A stretch of DNA of 5,448 bases from Deinococcus sp. (GTDB lineage: Bacteria > Deinococcota > Deinococci > Deinococcales > Deinococcaceae). A program made the position numbers and the translations under genes. The stretch is taken from contig JAUNHF010000130.1 in the NCBI GenBank assembly GCA_030524065.1, positions 1-5,448 on the forward strand, written 5' to 3'. Below are positions 1-5,448 of this stretch, one piece after another. The first letter of the stretch is position 1. Each line of letters opens with the position of its first letter. The notes beneath the pieces were generated by a model. The model was not told the DNA's origin. It worked only from the letters and a program-made list of their open reading frames with translations, and made no database searches.

Positions 1-75
<75 letters not shown>

Positions 76-90
76 GTATCAAGCTTCAGA

Positions 91-120
91 AGTTTAGCAG
101 TGGCTTGCCGGGAAAGTCAA
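91..120 (-). promoter_or_regulatory. Sigma-A-type promoter of the tRNA gene
   Basis: On the minus strand TTGACT (complement of 115-120) is followed after 18 bases by TAAACT (complement of 91-96). This is five of six matches to the -35 consensus, and the -10 has TA at its start and T at its end. Transcription would begin near position 84, about nine bases before the mature tRNA 5' end at 75, a normal short leader removed by RNase P. It is the best-formed promoter in the window, as expected for a stable-RNA gene. Confidence 0.8.
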
Positions 121-125
121 CGTCC

Positions 126-137
126 GGTCAGCTGACC
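126..137. other. Perfect 12-bp palindrome between divergent tRNA and glgA promoters
   Basis: GGTCAGCTGACC reads identically on both strands. One mismatch outward, the symmetry resumes for two more base pairs (TC on the left, GA on the right). It lies 5 bp behind the tRNA -35 element and about 21 bp ahead of the glgA -10. Two-fold symmetry at such a place is what a dimeric repressor or activator site looks like. No regulator is identified, and a 12-bp palindrome could occur by chance in GC-rich DNA. Confidence 0.35.
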
Positions 138-158
138 TGAGCGTGCGGGCAGGAACAG

Positions 159-164
159 TACACT
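159..164 (+). promoter_or_regulatory. Probable -10 element for leaderless glgA mRNA
   Basis: TACACT (a TAnnnT hexamer) ends 6 bases before the ATG at 171, so transcription would begin at or next to the A of the start codon. There is no usable Shine-Dalgarno: the nearest AGGA, at 151-154, is 16 bases from the ATG, too far. A clear -35 at 17-18 bp is not visible; CTGACC at 132-137 is the nearest match but at 21 bp spacing. The same geometry recurs before the genes starting at 2502 and 5191. Confidence 0.6.
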
Positions 165-170
165 TGCCGC

Positions 171-1541
171 ATGACCTTTTTTGCACCGGCGGCGCCTACG
201 GTTCATGTGGCTTCCGAGGTCTTTCCCTTCTCGCGCACCGGCGGCCTGGCCGATGTTTTGGGGGCTCTACCTGCGGCGCAGGCGGCAGCTGGAGACGCAG
301 TGATGGTGGTTTCTCCCTGGTATCAGGACCTGGCTGACGCAGGTGGGGTGCAGCAGCTGGGGGCATTTACCGTAGAGGGCGTGGGTGAAATCCGGCTGGG
401 CCACGAGCGCCGGGGCGGAGTGGACTACCTGTTCGTGGGGATGCAAGAGTTTGAGCGTGCCGGCCTGTACCACCCGGACGATGTGCGCCGGTTCAGTGGT
501 TTTGCGCGGGCGGTGCTTCCAGCGTTGCAGCGGCTAGACATTCAGCCCCGGCTGCTGCACGCCCATGACTGGCAGGCCGGTCTGGCCGCCGCACACGCGC
601 ACCTGAGCGGCCTGCCCACTGTCCTGACCGTACATAACCTACAGTACCAGGGGCGCTGGAATCTGCACGAGGCGGCCGGCTGGACTGCGCTCCCCGACTG
701 GACCTTTCAGCCTGACTTTGTGGAGTTTCACGGCGATCTGAACCTGCTCAAGGCAGGGCTGGTGTTCGCTGACCGGGTGACCACGGTCAGCCCCACCTAC
801 GCCCAGGAAATCACCACTGCGGAGTACGGCGAGGGGCTGGACGGAGTGCTGCGGCGCCTGAACGCGGAGGGACGGCTGCGCGGCATTCTCAATGGGCTGG
901 ATCTGGACCGCTGGAACCCCCGCCGTGACGGGTATGTCATGAACTATTCCGGCCCACGTGGCAAAAGCAGCAACCGCCGCCGCCTGCGCCAGGAGTTCGG
1001 CTTTGACCGCTTACCGGTTCTGGGCACGGTCAGCCGCTTGGCCGACCAGAAGGGCATGGACCTGCTGCTGATGGCGCTGCCGGAACTGGTGCAGCGCTGG
1101 AATGTGGTGATTCTGGGTGGCGGCGATCCCCTGCTGGAAGCGGCATTTCAGGGCTGGAACCTGCACCCTCGCGTGGCTTTTGCCAGCGGGCTGAACGAGG
1201 CACTGGCCCACCGGATCTATGCTGGGGCCGACGTATTCGCCATGCCCAGCCGCTTTGAGCCGTGCGGCCTTTCGCAGATGATCGCGCTGCGCTACGGCAC
1301 CCTGCCGGTGGTGCGTGAAACCGGCGGCCTGAAAGATACGGTGTCTCCCAGCGTCGGGTTCACGTTTGGCCCGGCCACCTCCCAGGCGCTGCTGGAAGCC
1401 TGCGGCCAAGCGTGGGTAGCCCGGCGCGACAAGGCCGACTGGGAACGCCGGGTGCGCGAAGGCATGGCCCTGGACTTTAGCTGGGACGCTTCGGCGCAGG
1501 CTTACCGTGACCTGTATGCCGAGGTGCTGGCCGGGCGCTGA
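171..1541 (+). CDS. glgA: Glycogen synthase (ADP-glucose type, GT5 family)
   Basis: It transfers glucose from ADP-glucose to the non-reducing ends of alpha-1,4-glucan in glycogen synthesis, in the cytoplasm. The 456 residues are slightly short for the usual 470-490. The N-terminal GT5 half opens with HVASEVFPF and the glucose-nucleotide loop RTGGLADV (residues 22-29). HAHDWQAG (130-137) and TVHNLQYQG (153-161) follow. The C-terminal GT-B half has GILNGLD (238-244), VSRLADQKG (287-295, with Arg289 and Lys294) and the E-x7-E region from RFEPCGLSQ (361-369) to ETGGLKDTV (383-391). The first motif has Arg22 where most bacterial enzymes have the Lys of KTGGL. The start is ATG 171: a stop lies in frame at 138-140 and no other start codon intervenes. 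The gene looks leaderless. It ends 7 nt from the convergent phosphoesterase stop, with no strong terminator between. No glgB or glgC is in the window. Confidence 0.96.
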   Translation: MTFFAPAAPTVHVASEVFPFSRTGGLADVLGALPAAQAAAGDAVMVVSPWYQDLADAGGVQQLGAFTVEGVGEIRLGHERRGGVDYLFVGMQEFERAGLYHPDDVRRFSGFARAVLPALQRLDIQPRLLHAHDWQAGLAAAHAHLSGLPTVLTVHNLQYQGRWNLHEAAGWTALPDWTFQPDFVEFHGDLNLLKAGLVFADRVTTVSPTYAQEITTAEYGEGLDGVLRRLNAEGRLRGILNGLDLDRWNPRRDGYVMNYSGPRGKSSNRRRLRQEFGFDRLPVLGTVSRLADQKGMDLLLMALPELVQRWNVVILGGGDPLLEAAFQGWNLHPRVAFASGLNEALAHRIYAGADVFAMPSRFEPCGLSQMIALRYGTLPVVRETGGLKDTVSPSVGFTFGPATSQALLEACGQAWVARRDKADWERRVREGMALDFSWDASAQAYRDLYAEVLAGR

Positions 1542-1548
1542 ACCCGGC

Positions 1549-2442
1549 TCAGCCTGGCAGCAGCTCCAGCACGGTCACTTCTGGCGGGCACAGGGTCCGC
1601 ACCGGCAGGCCCGACACGCCCAGGCCCCGGCTGACATAGGCCGGGCTGCCGTAGGCGCCTTGATGCCAACCCATCGCGTAGCGGGTGCCATAGGCGCTGG
1701 GCACCACCACAGCCCCCACGCCCGGCAGCCGCACCTGGCCGCCGTGGGTGTGCCCTGCCAGTGTCAGGCCGACCGGTGCCGGCAAGGTGGGCAGAATATC
1801 GGGATTGTGGGTGAGCAGCAGGGTGGCCCGCTCATCCGCTCCAGCCAGCAGGGCGCGGAGGTCAGGGCGTTCGCCCCATGTCCAATCGTCGGTGCCCATA
1901 AGGTGAAGGTCATTCCTGGGCTGAGCCGCCTGGTTGCGTAGCAGCTGCACCCCCGCTTCAGCCAGTTGCTCACCCAGTGCCCTGCGCCTCTCGGCCCAGC
2001 CTGGCTGCCTTTCGCCGCGCCAGCGTGAATCGTAGCGGCCAAAGGACCCGTAATCATGATTGCCCCATACTCCGTACACTCCCAGCGGAGCTTGCAAGCG
2101 GGCGAGCTGCTCCAGCAGGGGCGTGGGCCGCTCGCCGGGGCGAATATCCACAAAGTCGCCGCCCAGCAAAATCAGGTCGGGCCGCTCGGCCAGGGCTGTG
2201 TCTACCCAGTGGCGAATACTTCCTGCACCGATATATAGCCCGTAGTGCAGGTCAGTCAGGAAGACCAGCCGCAGGGGGGTGCTCAGGCCAGGCAGCACGC
2301 GCCGCTGCCGGGTCACGCTCAGGCCATAAGCGCCGGCCACGGCACCCCCGCCCAGCAGGCTGCCCAGCCCCAGCAGACCCAGAGCGCTGCGCTGTAGCCA
2401 CTGCCGGCGGGTCAGGCGCCCTGTAGCGGACGCAGCTCTCAA
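1549..2442 (-). CDS. YaeI-type metallophosphoesterase with Tat signal (calcineurin-like superfamily)
   Basis: This is a predicted dimetal phosphodiesterase of the calcineurin-like fold; the YaeI branch is often annotated as phosphodiesterase or UDP-2,3-diacylglucosamine pyrophosphatase-like, and the substrate here is unknown. Read from TTG 2442 (297 aa), it shows TRRQWLQ at residues 11-17 before a Gly/Leu/Ala hydrophobic stretch (about 20-40), a twin-arginine export signal like that of E. coli YaeI. The metal motifs follow in order: TDLHYG (63-68, Asp64/His66), GGDF (94-97), GNHD (127-130), THNPD (211-215) and GHTHGGQ (230-236). All metal ligands are present. The start is chosen because GAGGAG lies 6 nt before the TTG. 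The frame is open back to a GTG at 2499, but that GTG has no ribosome site and would put 19 extra residues ahead of the Tat region. It converges with glgA and diverges from the PPP phosphatase gene. Confidence 0.9.
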   Translation of the reverse strand: MRAASATGRLTRRQWLQRSALGLLGLGSLLGGGAVAGAYGLSVTRQRRVLPGLSTPLRLVFLTDLHYGLYIGAGSIRHWVDTALAERPDLILLGGDFVDIRPGERPTPLLEQLARLQAPLGVYGVWGNHDYGSFGRYDSRWRGERQPGWAERRRALGEQLAEAGVQLLRNQAAQPRNDLHLMGTDDWTWGERPDLRALLAGADERATLLLTHNPDILPTLPAPVGLTLAGHTHGGQVRLPGVGAVVVPSAYGTRYAMGWHQGAYGSPAYVSRGLGVSGLPVRTLCPPEVTVLELLPG

Positions 2443-2448
2443 AGAAGA

Positions 2449-2454
2449 CTCCTC
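2449..2454 (-). promoter_or_regulatory. Shine-Dalgarno that decides the TTG start of the phosphoesterase
   Basis: GAGGAG on the minus strand stands 6 bases before the TTG codon at 2442-2440. It is a strong ribosome site. It supports TTG over the upstream in-frame GTG at 2499, which lacks both a ribosome site and a -10 hexamer at leaderless distance. Confidence 0.7.
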
Positions 2455-2462
2455 ATGCGGCC

Positions 2463-2468
2463 AGGGTA
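2463..2468 (-). promoter_or_regulatory. Candidate -10 element for the phosphoesterase gene
   Basis: TACCCT on the minus strand fits TAnnnT and would start transcription near 2456, just ahead of the GAGGAG ribosome site. TAACCT (complement of 2478-2483) is an alternative. No good -35 is seen for either, so this is a weak call. Confidence 0.3.
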
Positions 2469-2489
2469 AGCGGTTCAGGTTAAGCGAAG

Positions 2490-2495
2490 TAGACT
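2490..2495 (+). promoter_or_regulatory. Probable -10 element for leaderless PPP phosphatase mRNA
   Basis: TAGACT ends exactly 6 bases before the GTG at 2502, the same distance and nearly the same hexamer as before glgA. No Shine-Dalgarno precedes the GTG. No clear -35 element is seen at 17-18 bp. Confidence 0.6.
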
Positions 2496-2501
2496 GCACC
2501 C

Positions 2502-3314
2502 GTGATTTCTGAGCCCCGCACTGTGTTTGTGGTTCCTGACCTGCATGGCCGCGCCGACCTGCTGGAAGCGGCCATCCGCTACGCCGAGGCGCACTGGCCG
2601 GGCTGGCACCTGCTGAATCTGGGTGACGCGATTGACCGTGGCCCGCAGTCGCTGCGCTGCGTGACCCGCCTGCTGGAACTGCGTGCCCAGGGCCGCGCCA
2701 CGCTGCTGATGGGCAACCATGAGCGCATGGCGCTGGACGGCCCAGGGCACTTTCAGCGCTTTACCGAGAGCGGCGACCCCGGAGCGTTCCGCCTGGCGAT
2801 GCAGGGGCTGCAGTGGTGGATGCGTGCCGGCGGTGAGACGGTACGCCAGGAGTTGGGCAGCCTGACGCTGGAAAATTTCCCCGAGCTGCTGCGGGAATAC
2901 CTGACCGACTTGCCCAGAATGGTCTTTGTGGATGAACAGGGAGAGCTGCATCCTCAGCCGCCGGCTGGCCCCAGCGTGATGGTGACCCATGCCAGCCCAC
3001 CCAAGGCCCACCGCGACTACCCCAATCCGATGTCGGCGGTGCTGTGGCTGCGGCCGGCCGACGGTCCCTTTGCGCTGCCGCCGGGCGTGACCTACTCGGT
3101 ACATGGGCATACGCCGGTGCGGGTGGCCGTGCAGCAGGAGAAGCAGGTCTACCTGGACCTGGGCGCCTACAAGACGGGCCGACTGGCGCTGCTGCCCTTG
3201 CACGTGCAGGGGCCGAGCGGGCTGGTGGTCCTGCAGGGCGAAGGCCGGCCCCAGGCCGCCGACGCGTTCCCGGCTTTTGGGCGCATGCTGCCAGCGGAAC
3301 TGGTGCGGGTCTAA
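2502..3314 (+). CDS. PPP-family metallophosphatase (serine/threonine phosphatase or ApaH/PrpE-like)
   Basis: This is a cytoplasmic dimetal phosphatase of 270 aa with no signal peptide or membrane segment. The PPP motifs are in order: PDLHGR (12-17, Asp13/His15), GDAIDRG (41-47), GNHER (71-75), THASPP (162-167) and HGHTPV (201-206). [12 protein letters not shown] (219-230) near the end matches the conserved PPP closing segment. The first motif has Pro where the family usually has Gly (GDxHG), but the metal ligands remain. Family members dephosphorylate Ser/Thr proteins or cleave Ap4A-type dinucleotides; the sequence alone does not separate these. The region at 80-160 is a larger insert than in the smallest bacterial PPPs and includes [10 protein letters not shown], whose role I cannot name. 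The GTG start is supported by the -10 hexamer 6 nt upstream. The gene is transcribed away from the Tat phosphoesterase and ends at a strong hairpin. Confidence 0.88.
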   Translation: MISEPRTVFVVPDLHGRADLLEAAIRYAEAHWPGWHLLNLGDAIDRGPQSLRCVTRLLELRAQGRATLLMGNHERMALDGPGHFQRFTESGDPGAFRLAMQGLQWWMRAGGETVRQELGSLTLENFPELLREYLTDLPRMVFVDEQGELHPQPPAGPSVMVTHASPPKAHRDYPNPMSAVLWLRPADGPFALPPGVTYSVHGHTPVRVAVQQEKQVYLDLGAYKTGRLALLPLHVQGPSGLVVLQGEGRPQAADAFPAFGRMLPAELVRV

Positions 3315-3336
3315 AGGCGGCAGGACAAAGGCAGCG

Positions 3337-3383
3337 AAAGCAGAGGGCGCTGATGGGAACTCCTCATCAGCGCCCTCTGCTTT
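3337..3383. terminator. Bidirectional intrinsic terminator between convergent genes
   Basis: A 19-bp perfect inverted repeat has its arms at 3337-3355 (AAAGCAGAGGGCGCTGATG) and 3365-3383, separated by 9 bases. The stem can extend by G-U and G-C pairs to leave a 5-base loop. Each strand ends its GC-rich stem with TTT, followed by only modestly T-rich sequence. The hairpin sits between the phosphatase stop (ending 3314) and the aldolase stop (from 3402), so it can serve both genes. The T tracts are short for a textbook terminator. Confidence 0.8.
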
Positions 3384-3401
3384 GTGCCTTGTGCCGGGGG
3401 T

Positions 3402-4337
<936 letters not shown>

Positions 4338-4344
4338 GGTTGAA

Positions 4345-4354
4345 CTTCCTTCCT
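4345..4354 (-). promoter_or_regulatory. Shine-Dalgarno of the aldolase gene
   Basis: AGGAAGGAAG on the minus strand ends 7 bases before the ATG at 4337. It is a tandem purine-rich site and contrasts with the leaderless starts of glgA, the PPP phosphatase and the cytochrome gene. Confidence 0.75.
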
Positions 4355-4394
4355 GAAAAAGTCTGAGCGGGCTGAGTTGTGGGCTTGCGACGTG

Positions 4395-4400
4395 ATTGTA
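4395..4400 (-). promoter_or_regulatory. Candidate -10 element of the aldolase promoter
   Basis: TACAAT on the minus strand differs from TATAAT at one base. It would start transcription near 4388, giving a leader of about 50 nt that contains the ribosome site. No recognisable -35 hexamer lies 16-18 bp upstream. It lies in the 111-bp gap after the cytochrome stop codon. Confidence 0.5.
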
Positions 4401-4448
4401 GCGCAGGCCCCAGGACGATCGGAGGCGCTGCGCCCGGTGGTGATGAAT

Positions 4449-5191
4449 CTAGAGGCTCTGTACCCAGGCGTGGATGTTGGCAATCTCCTGGTCGCTCAGC
4501 TGGCTTTCGCTGAAGCGCGGCATGGTGGGAGCCAGTTCGCGGCCGTCAGGGGTCTGTCCCTGACGCAGGGTCTGGGTGAAGCCGGCCAGGTCCCACTGAT
4601 TGGCGTTGGCGGTCATGGCCGGACCAAGGCCTGGCCCTGAGCGCCGTGGCAGCCACCACAGCTGCCCGCAAACAGTGTCTGTCCAGCGGCGGCGTCACCA
4701 GCGGCAGCCGCCGTGGCACCAGCTGCGGCCTCAGTGCCCCCGGCCTGCGTGGCGGCGTCCGAAGCCGCAGCACCTGTCGCGGCGCCCGAGGCGTCCGTGG
4801 CCGCAGAGGAAGCGTCGTTGGTCGTGCCCGCGCCTTCAGAGGGGTCAGACGGTGCCGCTACCGCTTCGCCCCCGTCTTCACCACTGGCCGTGGTGGCCGG
4901 GTCGCCCACGGTTGGGGCGGTTGTCTGGCTGCCGTTCGTGGAGCTGTCGGACACGCCGCCCTGGCTGCCCTGGCTTACGCCGGCCGTTTCGGGAGTGTTG
5001 CCGTTCTGGGCGGCTTCGTTGGCGCTGGCGTCGGCAGTCACGGCCACGCCGTCTTCTACCGGGTCGTTGGCGGAAGGTGCGCCTGCGTTGGTCACGATCA
5101 GCAGGGCGACCCCCAGAACCAGGCCGAGAAGGATGCCGGTGAGCCAGGACACCACGTTGCCCTGGGTCATGCGTGCTTTGAGAGTCGTCAT
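4449..5191 (-). pseudogene. Membrane-anchored c-type cytochrome, interrupted by a one-base frameshift
   Basis: This encodes a small electron-carrier cytochrome c on a membrane tether; its redox partner is unknown. From ATG 5191: a short Lys/Arg N-terminus, one membrane helix (residues 13-34), and a 130-residue Ala/Gly/Ser/Thr/Asp linker. The haem domain then starts near 167, with CGGCH at 178-182 (4646-4660). The positive N-terminus predicts an outward-facing haem domain. As written, the frame stops at 4613, 10 residues after CGGCH. Shifting by one base near 4630 restores GQGLGPAMTANANQW, the axial-Met segment APTMPRF (Met at 4521-4523) and a helical end IANIHAWVQSL, with stop at 4449-4451 and 247 residues in all. 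The break is a CC where CCC is expected on the plus strand. Everything on both sides is intact, so sequencing error or a very recent mutation is likely. The start follows TATTCT at leaderless distance; a GTG at 5212 is a weaker alternative. Confidence 0.85.
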
Positions 5192-5198
5192 GGACCAC

Positions 5199-5204
5199 AG
5201 AATA
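5199..5204 (-). promoter_or_regulatory. Probable -10 element for leaderless cytochrome mRNA
   Basis: TATTCT on the minus strand ends 7 bases before the ATG at 5191, which has no Shine-Dalgarno. It is the third TAnnnT-plus-6/7 arrangement in the window. It supports ATG 5191 over GTG 5212, because the hexamer lies inside the longer reading. Confidence 0.5.
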
Positions 5205-5216
5205 GCGCGCACGCCC

Positions 5217-5233
5217 GGCCCCCTGGGAGGGCC
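5217..5233. other. Short GC-rich hairpin between the ATL and cytochrome genes
   Basis: On the minus strand GGCCCTC and GGGGGCC can pair (7 bp, one G-U) around a three-base CCA loop. It lies after the alkyltransferase-like stop codon and over the region where a -35 for the cytochrome promoter would fall. No T tract follows, so it is at best a weak terminator, and pairing by chance is likely in DNA this GC-rich. Confidence 0.25.
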
Positions 5234-5243
5234 ATCCTACCCT

Positions 5244-5448
5244 TCAGTCAGGAGCCAGCAGCGGGGCGGGTGCGGCCTGGGCCGGCGCCTCTGGGGGCCA
5301 CCACTGCCGCGCCCGCAGGTCCAGCCGGCCGCTGGCATCAAAGGTGACGCCCTCGGCCTCCAGCAGGGCGCGTTGCAACTCGCCCAAACCGATTTTGCCG
5401 GTGCTGAGGCGGCCCTGAGCATTGACCACCCGCTGCCAGGGCAGGCCA
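5244..5448 (-). CDS. Alkyltransferase-like protein (ATL/YbaZ family), 3' part only
   Basis: Only the last 67 residues lie in the window; the gene begins beyond position 5448. The visible part starts at GLPWQRVVNAQGRLS and continues through LGELQRALLEAEGV to FDASGRLDL. This matches the C-terminal DNA-binding domain of O6-methylguanine-DNA methyltransferases. At the active-site motif PCHRV, Trp replaces the methyl-accepting Cys (PWQRV, 5427-5441). That marks the alkyltransferase-like branch, which binds O6-alkylguanine without repairing it and, as shown for family members, directs it to nucleotide excision repair. The usual His after the Trp is Gln here. A Pro/Ala-rich tail of about 18 residues follows the final WW. 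The stop codon lies 52 bp before the cytochrome start, in the same direction. The family is clear, but the full length and start cannot be judged. Confidence 0.88.
   Translation of the reverse strand, partial: GLPWQRVVNAQGRLSTGKIGLGELQRALLEAEGVTFDASGRLDLRARQWWPPEAPAQAAPAPLLAPD

Noticed and set aside
143..337. A 64-codon plus-strand frame beginning ahead of glgA.
   Set aside because: It overlaps the start of glgA in another frame, has no domain, and the glgA frame is clearly coding from its first motif.
2465..2486. Near-repeat GGTAAGCG and GGTTAAGCG, 14 bp apart, in the divergent promoter region.
   Set aside because: Only TAAGCG is identical and the copies are short. Chance is a sufficient explanation, though the first copy lies where a -35 for the 2502 gene would fall.
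2443..2499. Upstream GTG 2499 start for the Tat phosphoesterase.
   Set aside because: It has no ribosome site and no -10 hexamer at leaderless distance. TTG 2442 has GAGGAG at 6 nt and places the RR motif near residue 12.
2475..3203. A 242-codon minus-strand frame opposite the PPP phosphatase.
   Set aside because: It shows no domain and is Gln/His/Arg-rich, as antisense frames of GC-rich genes are. The plus frame carries all PPP motifs.
4600..5347. Long plus-strand open frames (180 and 233 codons) opposite the cytochrome gene.
   Set aside because: They are Arg/Pro/Gly-rich shadows of the low-complexity linker. The minus frame has a membrane helix and CGGCH.

Overview
The window is GC-rich chromosomal DNA, about two thirds G+C by eye. 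It most likely comes from a Deinococcus or a close relative. Three genes carry a TAnnnT -10 hexamer only 6-7 nt before the start codon and have no Shine-Dalgarno. That is the leaderless-transcript arrangement known to be common in Deinococcus. The protein set also fits: a short GlgA, a Thermus-like class II aldolase, and a Cys-less alkyltransferase-like protein. The genus call is inference; no database search was possible.

Layout, left to right: (1) a CAU-anticodon tRNA on the minus strand, probably tRNA-Ile2, with a near-consensus promoter; (2) a short divergent spacer with a perfect 12-bp palindrome and the leaderless promoter of glgA; (3) glgA (glycogen synthase) on the plus strand, stopping 7 nt from the stop of a convergent gene; (4) that gene, a Tat-signal-bearing YaeI-type metallophosphoesterase on the minus strand; (5) a divergent, leaderless PPP-family phosphatase on the plus strand; (6) a 19-bp perfect hairpin acting as shared terminator; (7) a class II fructose-bisphosphate aldolase on the minus strand with a conventional leader and Shine-Dalgarno; (8) a membrane-anchored c-type cytochrome on the minus strand, broken by a one-base frameshift just after its haem motif; (9) the 3' end of an alkyltransferase-like DNA-repair gene on the minus strand.

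The genes are mostly separate housekeeping units, not one pathway. GlgA stores glucose from ADP-glucose and the aldolase serves glycolysis/gluconeogenesis, so both touch central carbon metabolism. Nothing in the window shows that they are co-regulated. The two phosphoesterases share a 59-bp divergent promoter region. There is no mobile element, CRISPR array, phage gene or recognisable defence system, and no gene-free stretch longer than about 110 bp. I found no convincing new multi-gene system. The points most worth checking are the cytochrome frameshift, the repeated leaderless promoter geometry, the unusual Lys/Arg-free cytochrome linker and the palindrome upstream of glgA.
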